Shown here piece by piece: positions 48,845-57,170 of a stretch of DNA of 64,000 nt. The position numbers and the translations under genes were made by a program. This stretch comes from CAYSWS01 sp964434935 (GTDB lineage: Bacteria; Patescibacteriota; WWE3; UBA101185; UBA10185): contig CAYSWS010000002.1 of NCBI GenBank assembly GCA_964434935.1, forward strand, positions 1 to 64,000. The letters run 5' to 3'. Position 1 is the first letter of the stretch; each line of letters opens with the position of its first letter. Under the pieces are notes generated by a model, which was not told where the DNA came from, did no database searches, and saw only the letters and a list, made by a program, of their open reading frames with translations.

Positions 48845-51355
48845 ATGCAAGAGAATGTTAAAACAAAACCCAAAGACACATCTGTAAATGTAAGGTTGAG
48901 AAAGATACGTGACATGGAAAGAAAGAACGAGAACATCATTTTAAGTGAGAACTCCCGAGTTATTTTGGAAAAGAGATATTTAAGAAAAAGCGAATCTGGC
49001 GAAGCAGCGGAAACCATACCGGAAATGTTTGAGAGGGTAGCTAGGGTAGTGGCTGAACCGGATACACCTTATACGGATATTACACGCACCAAGCAGGATT
49101 TTTACAACCTACTAACCAGTAAAAGATTTTTTCCCAACTCACCGACCTTTACCGGAGCCGGCACTCCCTTAGGTCAGTTAGCAGCCTGTTTTGTACTGCC
49201 TATAAATGATGACATGGGTAAAAATTCAGACGGTATATTTTCCACCTTAAAAGATGCCGCCTTGATACAACAAGTGGGAGGAGGAAATGGTTTTTCCTTT
49301 TCGGACCTGAGATCAAAAGGTGCGGTAGTAAAAAGCAGTAACGGTAAAGCTTCCGGGCCTGTGGGCTTTATGTCGGTTTACGATAAGGCTTTTGGTGAGA
49401 TAGCCCAAGGCGGTGTGCGGCGAGGCGCCAACATGGCTGTATTAAGGGTGGACCATCCTGATATAAGAGAGTTCATAGCCTGTAAATCAACTGAGGGCGA
49501 TATTGCTAATTTTAATATCTCGGTAGCCCTGACCGATTCATTTATGAAAGCCGTAGTGGACGACACTAATTATGAGCTTATTGACCCCGCGAGCAAAGAA
49601 GTAATAGAAACGCCCAGGGCCAGAGAGATCTTTGATCTTATCATCGAACATGCCTACAAGAACGGTGAGCCCGGTGCTTTATTTATAGACACAGCCAACA
49701 AAGAAAACCCTGTACCCCAACTTTACGAACTCAAGGCTACCAACCCTTGCGGTGAGCAGTGGCTGGGGCCGTATGAGAACTGCTGTTTGGGTTCGATAAA
49801 TTTGGCCGAACATCTTGATGCCGATGGCAACCTAGATTGGGAGCTTTTTCAGGAGTCTATAGAGCTTTCTACTAAATTTTTGGATAACGTAGTGACCGCC
49901 AACAAGTATGTACCAACTGTGCCTCAGCTTAGGGAGGCAGCTTTGAATGCTCGCAGGATAGGTCTCGGCTTTATGGGTTTGGCTGATGCCATGTATGCTA
50001 TGGGGATCAGATATGGCAGTCAAAAAGGTCAGGAGTTTGCTGCACAGATTACGGAATTTATGAGATACCATAGTATGCTGACCTCCATTCGTTTGGCCGA
50101 AGAAAGAGGTCCATTTAGAAAGATCTCCGGTAGCATCTACGATCCGGAAGATCTGCCGTGGGAGCCCCCGGTACCCCTTTCCCCCTACGAACACGACTTT
50201 AACCGGCCCGCCATTGATTGGAACAGGGTAGTTAATGGTATAAAACAGCACGGTATCAGGAACGCCGCACAAACAACCATTGCTCCCACAGGGACCATTT
50301 CCACGGTAGCTGGTGTAGAGGGTTACGGTTGCGAACCGGTCTTCGCTCTGGCTTACTTTAGGAATGTTTATCAGGCCGCGGGAGATGAGGAAGGTCTTAC
50401 GCTGACCTATACCAGCCCGAGATTTATCGAGGCTTTGGATAAGGCCGGCATTGAAGGTGAACAAAGAGAAAGAATTATAGACCAGATCATAAAAAAAGGT
50501 TCCTGTCAGGATATTGACGAATTACCGCCCGGCCTCAAAGATACCTTTGTTGTCTCAGCGGACATAGCCCCGGAAGAACACATTTTAATGCAGGCTTCCA
50601 TGCAGGCGTTTATAGATAATTCTATCTCCAAGACCTGCAATTTTCCCTCTACAGCTACCAAGGAAGATGTGGCCGAGGTTTATATGAAGGGGTGGAAATT
50701 AGGATGCAAAGGCTTAACGGTCTATGTCACCGGTAGCAGGCAGGAAGTTGTCCTGGAAACAAAAGAAACTAAAAAAGCAAAGGCGGGGAAGGCTGAGGAG
50801 GAGTTCGAACAAAAAGTGTTCTCTCAACCTGTAGTAGAGGAGGTTAAAAGTGTGGAAATGGAAGAAGCCAGAGGGTACAAATTATCAGGCACTACCTATA
50901 AGATCAACACACCTCAAGGAAAGGCTTATGTGACCATAAATAGAAGTGATAGAGGAGAACCTCTGGAAGTATTCATCAATGTGGGCAAGGCCGGGTCCGA
51001 CGTGGCCGCTTTGTCTGAAGCCATGGGCAGACTGGTTTCCGGCTGGCTGCGCGCTTCCAAAAATAGAGCCTACACTGTGAAGGATATAGTCGTGCAGTTG
51101 ATCGGTATTGGCGGCGCCTCATCTATCGGGTTTGGCAAGAACAGAGTAAGCTCATTGCCCGACGCTCTAGCTAAAGTATTGGCGGAAGAATTTGATATCA
51201 GAGTGAGGGCTAACGGTTCGAACGTGGTCCACGAGGACGATAATGAAGTATCTTATTTTGCCCAAGCCGATATGTGTCCTGATTGCGGAAACTCAACTTT
51301 AGTGTTGGAAGAAGGCTGCGCTAAGTGCTACACCTGCGGTTTTAGTAAATGTTAA
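48845..51355 (+). CDS. Adenosylcobalamin-dependent (class II) ribonucleotide reductase, TSCPD-tailed
   Basis: An 836-residue class II RNR. No ATP cone precedes the catalytic barrel. C115 (LAACFVLPIND) and C302 within ATNPCGEQWLGPYE are barrel cysteines, with LIQQVGGGNGFSFSDLRSKG, FGEIAQGGVRRGANMAV and TIAPTGTISTVAGVEGYGCEP as further family motifs. After residue about 660 come a charged linker, a TSCPD-type domain (VYVTGSRQEV to ASKNRAYTVKDIV), then a zinc-ribbon tail CPDCGN...CAKCYTCGFSKC. It reduces ribonucleotides to deoxyribonucleotides using a cobalamin-derived radical. TATAAA abuts the ATG, so the true start might be M24 (ATG at 48914). It is followed after 6 nt by a second class II RNR. 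Confidence 0.93.
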   Translation: MQENVKTKPKDTSVNVRLRKIRDMERKNENIILSENSRVILEKRYLRKSESGEAAETIPEMFERVARVVAEPDTPYTDITRTKQDFYNLLTSKRFFPNSPTFTGAGTPLGQLAACFVLPINDDMGKNSDGIFSTLKDAALIQQVGGGNGFSFSDLRSKGAVVKSSNGKASGPVGFMSVYDKAFGEIAQGGVRRGANMAVLRVDHPDIREFIACKSTEGDIANFNISVALTDSFMKAVVDDTNYELIDPASKEVIETPRAREIFDLIIEHAYKNGEPGALFIDTANKENPVPQLYELKATNPCGEQWLGPYENCCLGSINLAEHLDADGNLDWELFQESIELSTKFLDNVVTANKYVPTVPQLREAALNARRIGLGFMGLADAMYAMGIRYGSQKGQEFAAQITEFMRYHSMLTSIRLAEERGPFRKISGSIYDPEDLPWEPPVPLSPYEHDFNRPAIDWNRVVNGIKQHGIRNAAQTTIAPTGTISTVAGVEGYGCEPVFALAYFRNVYQAAGDEEGLTLTYTSPRFIEALDKAGIEGEQRERIIDQIIKKGSCQDIDELPPGLKDTFVVSADIAPEEHILMQASMQAFIDNSISKTCNFPSTATKEDVAEVYMKGWKLGCKGLTVYVTGSRQEVVLETKETKKAKAGKAEEEFEQKVFSQPVVEEVKSVEMEEARGYKLSGTTYKINTPQGKAYVTINRSDRGEPLEVFINVGKAGSDVAALSEAMGRLVSGWLRASKNRAYTVKDIVVQLIGIGGASSIGFGKNRVSSLPDALAKVLAEEFDIRVRANGSNVVHEDDNEVSYFAQADMCPDCGNSTLVLEEGCAKCYTCGFSKC

Positions 51356-51361
51356 GGGCAT

Positions 51362-53500
51362 ATGAATTTCAAGATCAAGAAGTTAAACGGAAATATTGAA
51401 TTATTCCAAGCAGAGAAAATATCAAATAGTGTTTTTTTGGCCGCCCAAAATGTAGGGGGAACAGATAAGGAACTGGCCAAAGAATTAAGCTGGCAGATAG
51501 TTGATATTTTAGAAAAGGAATTCAAAGATAAGAGGTTCATTACTACCTTGGAGATAGGCAATATCGTGGAAAAAGTTCTCATCGAAAACGGACACGCCAG
51601 TACGGCCAAAGCCTTCATCCTCTACAGAGAGAATAAGAAGCACGCACATCAGGATAAGGATTCGCTGGGTATAAAAGATGATATAGGCCTGTCTTACAAC
51701 ACTTTATACATTCTCAAACAGCGCTACCTGAAAAGAAAAGATACCGGGGAGATAGAGGAAACTCCGGCGGGTATGATACACCGCGTGGCAAAATTTCTCT
51801 CCGCTGTGGAAAAAGGTCAAAGAAAGCAAGCCAAATGGTACAAAGAGTTCAAAAACATCATGATGTCCTTTGATTTCTTACCCGGTTCCAGAACTTTAGC
51901 CAATGCCGGAAAGAACGCACCTCAGCTGGCCAATTGTTTTGTCTGGCCGGTTGAGGATGACATAAACTCCATTTTTAATATCTTACACAAATCGACCTTG
52001 ATCAAAAAGAATGGTGGCGGCTGCGGTTATAATTTTTCGCAGGTCAGGCCCGAAGGGGATATTGTGAACGGAATACCGGAACTGGCGGCCGGACCGGTCA
52101 AAATGATCGAAATGTTCAATCTCATGACTTCACTTTTTAAGCAGGAAGGAAAATATGAAAGCGGTAACATGGCTATTTTAAATGCCGACCACCCCGACAT
52201 TTTTAATTTTATCTCGGCTAAAAAGGATGATGGATATTTATCTAAGACGAATATTTCCGTGGGCGTCACCAACAAGTTCATGAAAGCTGCTTTAGAAGGT
52301 AAGGAGTGGGACCTTATTAATCCCAGAACTAAAAAAGTCGTGAACACAGTCAATGCCAAATCTATTCTGGACCTCATGGCAAATTTAGCCTGGCAGACAG
52401 GCGACCCGGGCCTTATTAATCTCTCGGCTATAAACAAAGGCACAGCCCTGGCAAATCCTCTCAAGAAGAAAAGAGGGGATATTATAACTACCAACCCTTG
52501 CGGAGAGGTCCCGCTATATCCGTATGAGTCATGCAATTTGGGTTATGTTAATTTTGTTAATTTTGTTCGTGAGGGAAAATTTGATCTGGAAAGACTGGCT
52601 AAAGTCATCAGTGTGGCTGTGAGGTTAATGGACAATGTTATTGAGGCCTCATGGTTCCCAGTCGAAGAGGTGCAAAAGGCTGTGCATGAGCATAGAAGAA
52701 TAGGTATTGGGGCAGTTGGCTGGGCAGAGGCTTTAGCTGAGCTGGAAATTTCCTATGATTCCCCGCAAGCCGTCAGGTTGGCTAAGAAAGTTACCAAAAC
52801 CATGTACGAACACGCTTTTAACGCTTCCTGTTCTCTAGCTGAAGAAAAAGGGCCGTTCCCGCTGGTCAAGGATTCTATCTGGGCTGGAAAAAAGCACCAG
52901 CCCAGGAATGTAGCCCTGCTCACATTCCCTCCTAGCTCCAGCAACGCCGTCATCTGTGACACCACCTTTGGTATTGAGCCTTATTTTGCCTTGGCCTACG
53001 AGCAGAATGTATTAGAAGGTATGCGACTGAGGACCGTAGCCCCCGTCTTTATAAAAAAACTCAAACAGAGGGGTATTTATACGGACAAGTTGATACAAAA
53101 AGTAATTGATAATCATGGCAGTGCTCAGGGCATCAAAGAAATACCTCAGGATCTGCAAGTCATCTTCAAGGTAGCTCACGATATATCTTGGCGAGATCAC
53201 ATTAAAATGCAGGCTGCTTTCCAAACTTATACCGACAACGCAATTACCAAGACCATAAACATGCCCACAGAGACCACACCTAGTGAGATCAGGGAAGCCT
53301 TCATCTTAGCTTGGCAGCGGGGTTGTAAAGGTCTGACGGTATACAGGGATAGAACCAAATCAAATCAGGTGTTCGAATTTGGCAGTTCGCAGAGTTATAG
53401 GCCAGCCTTTACTATGTGCCCCAACTGCGATATACCGTTGGAAAAAGACAACAAATGCTATAAATGCGCCAGATGCGGTTTCAGCACTTGCGAACTGTAG
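51362..53500 (+). CDS. Adenosylcobalamin-dependent (class II) ribonucleotide reductase, ATP-cone type
   Basis: A 712-residue class II RNR, clearly different from its neighbour. The first 95 residues form an ATP cone (FKIKKLNGNIELFQAEKISNSVFLAA to GHASTAKAFILYRENKK), the allosteric activity domain. The barrel has C192 (ANCFVWPVEDD), KNGGGCGYNFSQVRP, ESGNMAILNADHPDI, C380 in TTNPCGEVPLYPYESC and TFPPSSSNAVICDTTFGIEP. There is no TSCPD domain; a zinc-ribbon tail with four Cys (CPNCD, CARCGFSTC) ends it. It should reduce ribonucleotides with adenosylcobalamin and be regulated by dATP/ATP. The 19-bp repeat array begins 2 bp after the stop. Confidence 0.93.
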   Translation: MNFKIKKLNGNIELFQAEKISNSVFLAAQNVGGTDKELAKELSWQIVDILEKEFKDKRFITTLEIGNIVEKVLIENGHASTAKAFILYRENKKHAHQDKDSLGIKDDIGLSYNTLYILKQRYLKRKDTGEIEETPAGMIHRVAKFLSAVEKGQRKQAKWYKEFKNIMMSFDFLPGSRTLANAGKNAPQLANCFVWPVEDDINSIFNILHKSTLIKKNGGGCGYNFSQVRPEGDIVNGIPELAAGPVKMIEMFNLMTSLFKQEGKYESGNMAILNADHPDIFNFISAKKDDGYLSKTNISVGVTNKFMKAALEGKEWDLINPRTKKVVNTVNAKSILDLMANLAWQTGDPGLINLSAINKGTALANPLKKKRGDIITTNPCGEVPLYPYESCNLGYVNFVNFVREGKFDLERLAKVISVAVRLMDNVIEASWFPVEEVQKAVHEHRRIGIGAVGWAEALAELEISYDSPQAVRLAKKVTKTMYEHAFNASCSLAEEKGPFPLVKDSIWAGKKHQPRNVALLTFPPSSSNAVICDTTFGIEPYFALAYEQNVLEGMRLRTVAPVFIKKLKQRGIYTDKLIQKVIDNHGSAQGIKEIPQDLQVIFKVAHDISWRDHIKMQAAFQTYTDNAITKTINMPTETTPSEIREAFILAWQRGCKGLTVYRDRTKSNQVFEFGSSQSYRPAFTMCPNCDIPLEKDNKCYKCARCGFSTCEL

Positions 53501-53502
53501 CC

Positions 53503-53597
53503 AAATAGCTTATTTTCGAAGAAATACCTTATTTTCGAAGAAATACCTTATTTTCGAAGAAATAGCTAATTTTCGAAGAAATACCTAATTTTCTTTA
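53503..53597. repeat. Tandem array of five 19-bp units between RNR and adenosyltransferase genes
   Basis: Five head-to-tail units at 53503-53521, 53522-53540, 53541-53559, 53560-53578 and 53579-53597. The consensus is AAATACCTTATTTTCGAAG; units 1 and 4 have G for the first C, units 4 and 5 have A for T at position 9, and unit 5 decays at its end. Each unit holds a TTCGAA core and can form a small UAUUU/AAAUA stem. There are no spacers. It fills almost the whole 102-bp gap, so it must overlap the control region of the adenosyltransferase gene. Confidence 0.9.
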
Positions 53598-53602
53598 GTT
53601 AC

Positions 53603-54139
53603 ATGCCAATATATACAAAACAGGGCGATAAGGGTGAAACCAACCTGAATAGTTCGACTCTTAAAAAAAGCCATCCCTTGTTGGACCTCATCGGTAACAT
53701 CGATGAGCTGAATTCCTCATTAGGGTTGCTGCATGCTATAAGAAATAAGAAAATAAGAGCTTTGGTCGAGGATTTGCAAAATGACCTATTTTCCTTAGGA
53801 GCCAAATTATCAGGTGCGAAAATAGATCTCAACTATTCTTCCAGGACAAATGATATCGAGCATGCTATCGATGAGTTGTCACTTTCTCTGCCCAAACTGT
53901 CCAACTTTATAATTCCCGGAGGCTCAAAGTTTGCTGCTCAGCTGCAGCTTTCACGGGCTGTGGCCAGAAGAACGGAAAGGAGTGCCGTCGCCTTGATGGA
54001 AAAAGGAGTTCTTAAAGACAGTGAGGGAGAGGGCCTGATCACGTATCTGAACCGTTTATCTGATTTATTGTTTGTCATGGCGCGATATGTTAATTTTAAA
54101 CTTGGTATAAAAGACACTATTTGGCCTAAAAAAAGATGA
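53603..54139 (+). CDS. Cob(I)alamin adenosyltransferase, PduO type
   Basis: A 178-residue PduO-type ATP:corrinoid adenosyltransferase. The N-terminal IYTKQGDKGETNLNSS is the ATP-binding motif and NIDELNSSLGLLHA the next conserved box. LQLSRAVARRTERSAVAL near 113 contains the Arg-rich catalytic helix and ITYLNRLSDLLFVMARYVN near 149 the conserved Asn-Arg-Ser-Asp motif. It transfers adenosyl from ATP to cob(I)alamin, making the cofactor used by both upstream RNRs. No cobalamin synthesis genes are in the window, so corrinoid is probably scavenged. It overlaps the 48-aa membrane peptide gene by 4 bp. Confidence 0.93.
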   Translation: MPIYTKQGDKGETNLNSSTLKKSHPLLDLIGNIDELNSSLGLLHAIRNKKIRALVEDLQNDLFSLGAKLSGAKIDLNYSSRTNDIEHAIDELSLSLPKLSNFIIPGGSKFAAQLQLSRAVARRTERSAVALMEKGVLKDSEGEGLITYLNRLSDLLFVMARYVNFKLGIKDTIWPKKR

Positions 54140-54282
54140 ACAAATTTTATTACTTATTATTAATGTCTCTGGTTGTTATAGGCATTGTCGTGGCAGGTGT
54201 ACTAGCAAAAAGGGCTGACCAAACGGATAGATTTTTTGAATATCAGAAATCCCAAAGTGGAAAAAACTATGAGGGAAACTAA
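54136..54282 (+). CDS. 48-aa single-pass membrane peptide
   Basis: A short ORF starting in the ATGA overlap with the adenosyltransferase stop and ending at TAA 54280-54282. It encodes MNKFYYLLLMSLVVIGIVVA and more hydrophobic residues to about 24, then a charged tail of 24 residues (AKRADQTDRFFEYQK). The translational coupling and clear signal-anchor pattern support a real gene. I do not recognise a family. It might be a membrane peptide related to corrinoid uptake or handling, but only position suggests this. Confidence 0.5.
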   Translation: MNKFYYLLLMSLVVIGIVVAGVLAKRADQTDRFFEYQKSQSGKNYEGN

Positions 54283-54290
54283 TTTTTTGT

Positions 54291-54296
54291 TATAGT
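54291..54296 (+). promoter_or_regulatory. -10 element TATAGT, 6 nt before ileS
   Basis: TATAGT, 6 nt, ATG at 54303, in the 20-bp gap after the 48-aa ORF. No Shine-Dalgarno. Confidence 0.6.
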
Positions 54297-54302
54297 ACCA
54301 GC

Positions 54303-57170
54303 ATGTTTAAAGTACCGGAAAGAAAGAGCATCCCCCAAATAGAGGAAAAGATACTTAAATTTTGGCAGGAAAATAAGATCTTCGAAAAATCCGTCAAAAG
54401 CAGACCTGGATCCCAGCTTTACGTTTTCTATGACGGACCCCCGTTCATATCAGGCCTTCCCCATTATGGACATTTATTAAGTTCCATTGCCAAGGATATT
54501 ATTCCCCGATATTGGACCATGAAAGGGAAAAGAGTAGAAAGAGTCTGGGGTTGGGATGCGCATGGATTAACTGTAGAGAACAGCGTACAAAAAATTTTAG
54601 GCATAAAAAGCAGACGTGATATAGAAGGTTACGGTTTAGAGAAATTCATAAAAGAATGTTATAAGTACACTTCCGAAACTTCAGAAGAATGGGTCTGGTA
54701 CATAGATAAAATAGCTCGCTGGGTGGATATGGAGCATGCCTACAAAACTACGGACAAAGATTATATGGAGTCGGTCATCTGGGCCTTTAAGCAGCTTTAT
54801 GACAAGGGCCACATTTACGAAGGTGTCTATACCTCACTTTTCTGTACCACTTGCGGCACTCCGGTCTCCAACTTTGAGATCGCCATGGACAACACCTATA
54901 AAGATGCGGAGGATCCCTCGATCATTGTAAAATTTGAGGTTTTGACGCCGGGTAAATTCAAAGGAGACTACATTTTGGCCTGGACTACTACTCCCTGGAC
55001 CATGCCTTCCAACAGAGGTTTGGTAGTCGATAAAAAGGAAACTTATGTGAAGGCAGTCAGCCAGGGAGAAACTTATATTGTGGCTAAAAAGCTGGCAGAC
55101 AGCGTGTTCTCCGGCAGACCTTTTGCTATTAAAGCAGAGTTTTTGGGGGAAGAGCTTTTAGGTTTGGAATATCAACCGCCTTATGAATTTTTTACCAAGA
55201 ATTTGGCTGATTTCAAAGTTTATGAGTATGAAGGCATGGTGAGTATGGAGGAGGGCACAGGCATTGTTCATTCGGCGCCCGGTTTTGGGGAAATTGATAC
55301 GCAGATGGGCTATCACTACGGTTTGCGTATCATGCTCAGTCTGGATGATGAGGGGAAATTTATAGCTGGAGATACGGGTAAGAATCCCTATGAAGGTATG
55401 TTCTATGCCCAAGCTAATGAACTCATAAATAAAGATCTCAAAGATCGTGGACTGATGTTTTACAGCGGTACCATCATGCACAGGTTTCCCTACCACGATA
55501 GGTGTGACACCTGGCTCATACAGAAGGCTCAAAATTCATGGTTTGTGAACATACAAAATCTTAAGGCCAAAATGCTTGAATATAATGAGAATATAAATTG
55601 GGTGCCCGAACATTTGAAACATGGGCGTTTCCAGCATGTCATAGAAAATGCTCCCGACTGGTGTATATCCAGGTCAAGATTTTGGGGAGCTCCCATGCCC
55701 GTGTGGCGCGCTCCGGACGGGGAAACCATTGTCATCGGCTCTATTGCCGAGTTGGAAGAGTTATCAGGCGAAGAAGTAAAAGATCTGCACCGTCCTTATA
55801 TTGACGACATCACCATAAAAAAAGATGGCAAGATCTTTACCAGGATATCTGAAGTGTTGGATTCCTGGTTCGAGGCCGGCTCCATGCCCTACGCTCAGCT
55901 CCACTATCCTTTTGAGAACCAGGAGAAATTCGACAAGAATTTCCCCGGGGACTACATCATCGAATACATTGCCCAAGTCAGAGCTTGGTTCAATATGATG
56001 CACAGGCTTTCCACCGCCTTATTTGAGTCTAATTCTTTCAAGAATGTCATTTCCACCGGGGTCATGGCGGGAAACGACGGCAGAAAAATGAGCAAGACCT
56101 ACAAGAACTTCACCGATCCTAAAGAGGTGTTGGAGACTATAGGCGGGGATGCATTGAGGCTGTACCTCATGAACTCACCTTTGATGGTGGGGGAAAACGC
56201 CAACTTTGATCTCATCGAACTTAAGAATAAATCGAGAAATGTACTCAACCCCTTATTAAACAGTCTTAAATTCTTTTTGATCTACGCAAACTTGCATAAT
56301 TGGCATCCAAAAGATATAAAAAAAGAGCCTGAAGGTGAACATGTATTGGATAAGTGGATCCTGACCAGACTGCACCAGGTCACAAGGGACTTTACGGTAA
56401 ATATTGAGAAGTACTATGTACCTCAAGCCATACAGCCTTTGGAAGATTTTGTCGATGATCTTTCCCGCTGGTATGTGAGGCGCTCCCGGGACAGGATCTC
56501 CGACAATGAGGGCAATGTGATGGAGGTTTTTTACCACGTACTGGTGACATTTTCTAAGGTCTGTGCTCCGGTGACGCCTTTTTTGGCGGAAGAAATATAT
56601 CAGCAATTGAAATTACCTCATGACTTTGAAGAAAGTGTTCATCTGGAAACCTACCCACAGTATGATGAGGGCATCATCAGCCAGCATGAAGAGCTGTTGA
56701 TGTTCATGCAGCAAGCTAGGGATATGGTCAGCGCCGCTTTATCGATCAGGGTAAATAACAAGATCCCCGTGAGGCAGCCCCTGGAAAGCTTGATCACCAC
56801 CGAAAAATACAAACTACCCGAAGAGTACCTGACCATTATCAAGGATGAGACCAATATCAAGGACATCATATTCAAGAATGATCTGGAAGATCTGCCGGAA
56901 AATAGTAAAGATCAGCAGCAGATGGTAGCTCTCAACATAAATATCAGTGCCGAACTTAAGAAAGAAGGCTTACTCAGAGATATCATCAGAAGATTCCAGG
57001 ACGAAAGGAAGAAAAATAAATTAAGAGTAAATGACAGGATCATAGCTACCTATCCGGACCAAAAAGATATAAAAGAGGTTGTGCATAGTTTTGAGAGTGA
57101 ACTTAAAGAAAAGATCTTGGCAGACAAATTGATATCCGGCAAAGATTATGCCGTTGAACTATCTGAATAA
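54303..57170 (+). CDS. ileS: Isoleucine--tRNA ligase
   Basis: A 955-residue class Ia synthetase. The HIGH motif appears as SGLPHYGHLL near 50. WGWDAHGLTVENSVQK near 80 is the IleRS-specific pocket. The CP1 editing domain has DYILAWTTTPWTMPSN near 220. GAPMPVWRAPDG near 461 and the KMSKS loop (NDGRKMSKTYKNFTDP) near 595 follow, then the anticodon domain (DDLSRWYVRRSRDRIS near 720). DAHG in place of the common DCHG resembles eukaryote-like or type-2 IleRS. It charges tRNA-Ile. Its stop codon shares one base with the rodA start. Confidence 0.95.
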   Translation: MFKVPERKSIPQIEEKILKFWQENKIFEKSVKSRPGSQLYVFYDGPPFISGLPHYGHLLSSIAKDIIPRYWTMKGKRVERVWGWDAHGLTVENSVQKILGIKSRRDIEGYGLEKFIKECYKYTSETSEEWVWYIDKIARWVDMEHAYKTTDKDYMESVIWAFKQLYDKGHIYEGVYTSLFCTTCGTPVSNFEIAMDNTYKDAEDPSIIVKFEVLTPGKFKGDYILAWTTTPWTMPSNRGLVVDKKETYVKAVSQGETYIVAKKLADSVFSGRPFAIKAEFLGEELLGLEYQPPYEFFTKNLADFKVYEYEGMVSMEEGTGIVHSAPGFGEIDTQMGYHYGLRIMLSLDDEGKFIAGDTGKNPYEGMFYAQANELINKDLKDRGLMFYSGTIMHRFPYHDRCDTWLIQKAQNSWFVNIQNLKAKMLEYNENINWVPEHLKHGRFQHVIENAPDWCISRSRFWGAPMPVWRAPDGETIVIGSIAELEELSGEEVKDLHRPYIDDITIKKDGKIFTRISEVLDSWFEAGSMPYAQLHYPFENQEKFDKNFPGDYIIEYIAQVRAWFNMMHRLSTALFESNSFKNVISTGVMAGNDGRKMSKTYKNFTDPKEVLETIGGDALRLYLMNSPLMVGENANFDLIELKNKSRNVLNPLLNSLKFFLIYANLHNWHPKDIKKEPEGEHVLDKWILTRLHQVTRDFTVNIEKYYVPQAIQPLEDFVDDLSRWYVRRSRDRISDNEGNVMEVFYHVLVTFSKVCAPVTPFLAEEIYQQLKLPHDFEESVHLETYPQYDEGIISQHEELLMFMQQARDMVSAALSIRVNNKIPVRQPLESLITTEKYKLPEEYLTIIKDETNIKDIIFKNDLEDLPENSKDQQQMVALNINISAELKKEGLLRDIIRRFQDERKKNKLRVNDRIIATYPDQKDIKEVVHSFESELKEKILADKLISGKDYAVELSE

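Noticed and set aside
53379..53588. 69-aa ORF over the end of the second RNR gene and the repeat array
   Set aside because: It runs out of frame inside the RNR gene and its C-terminal part is only the translated tandem repeat.
53503..53597. CRISPR array
   Set aside because: The 19-bp units are contiguous with no spacers, and no cas genes are in the window.
54303..57170. Possible horizontal origin of ileS from its DAHG motif
   Set aside because: A single-residue difference from DCHG is too weak; phylogeny would be needed.
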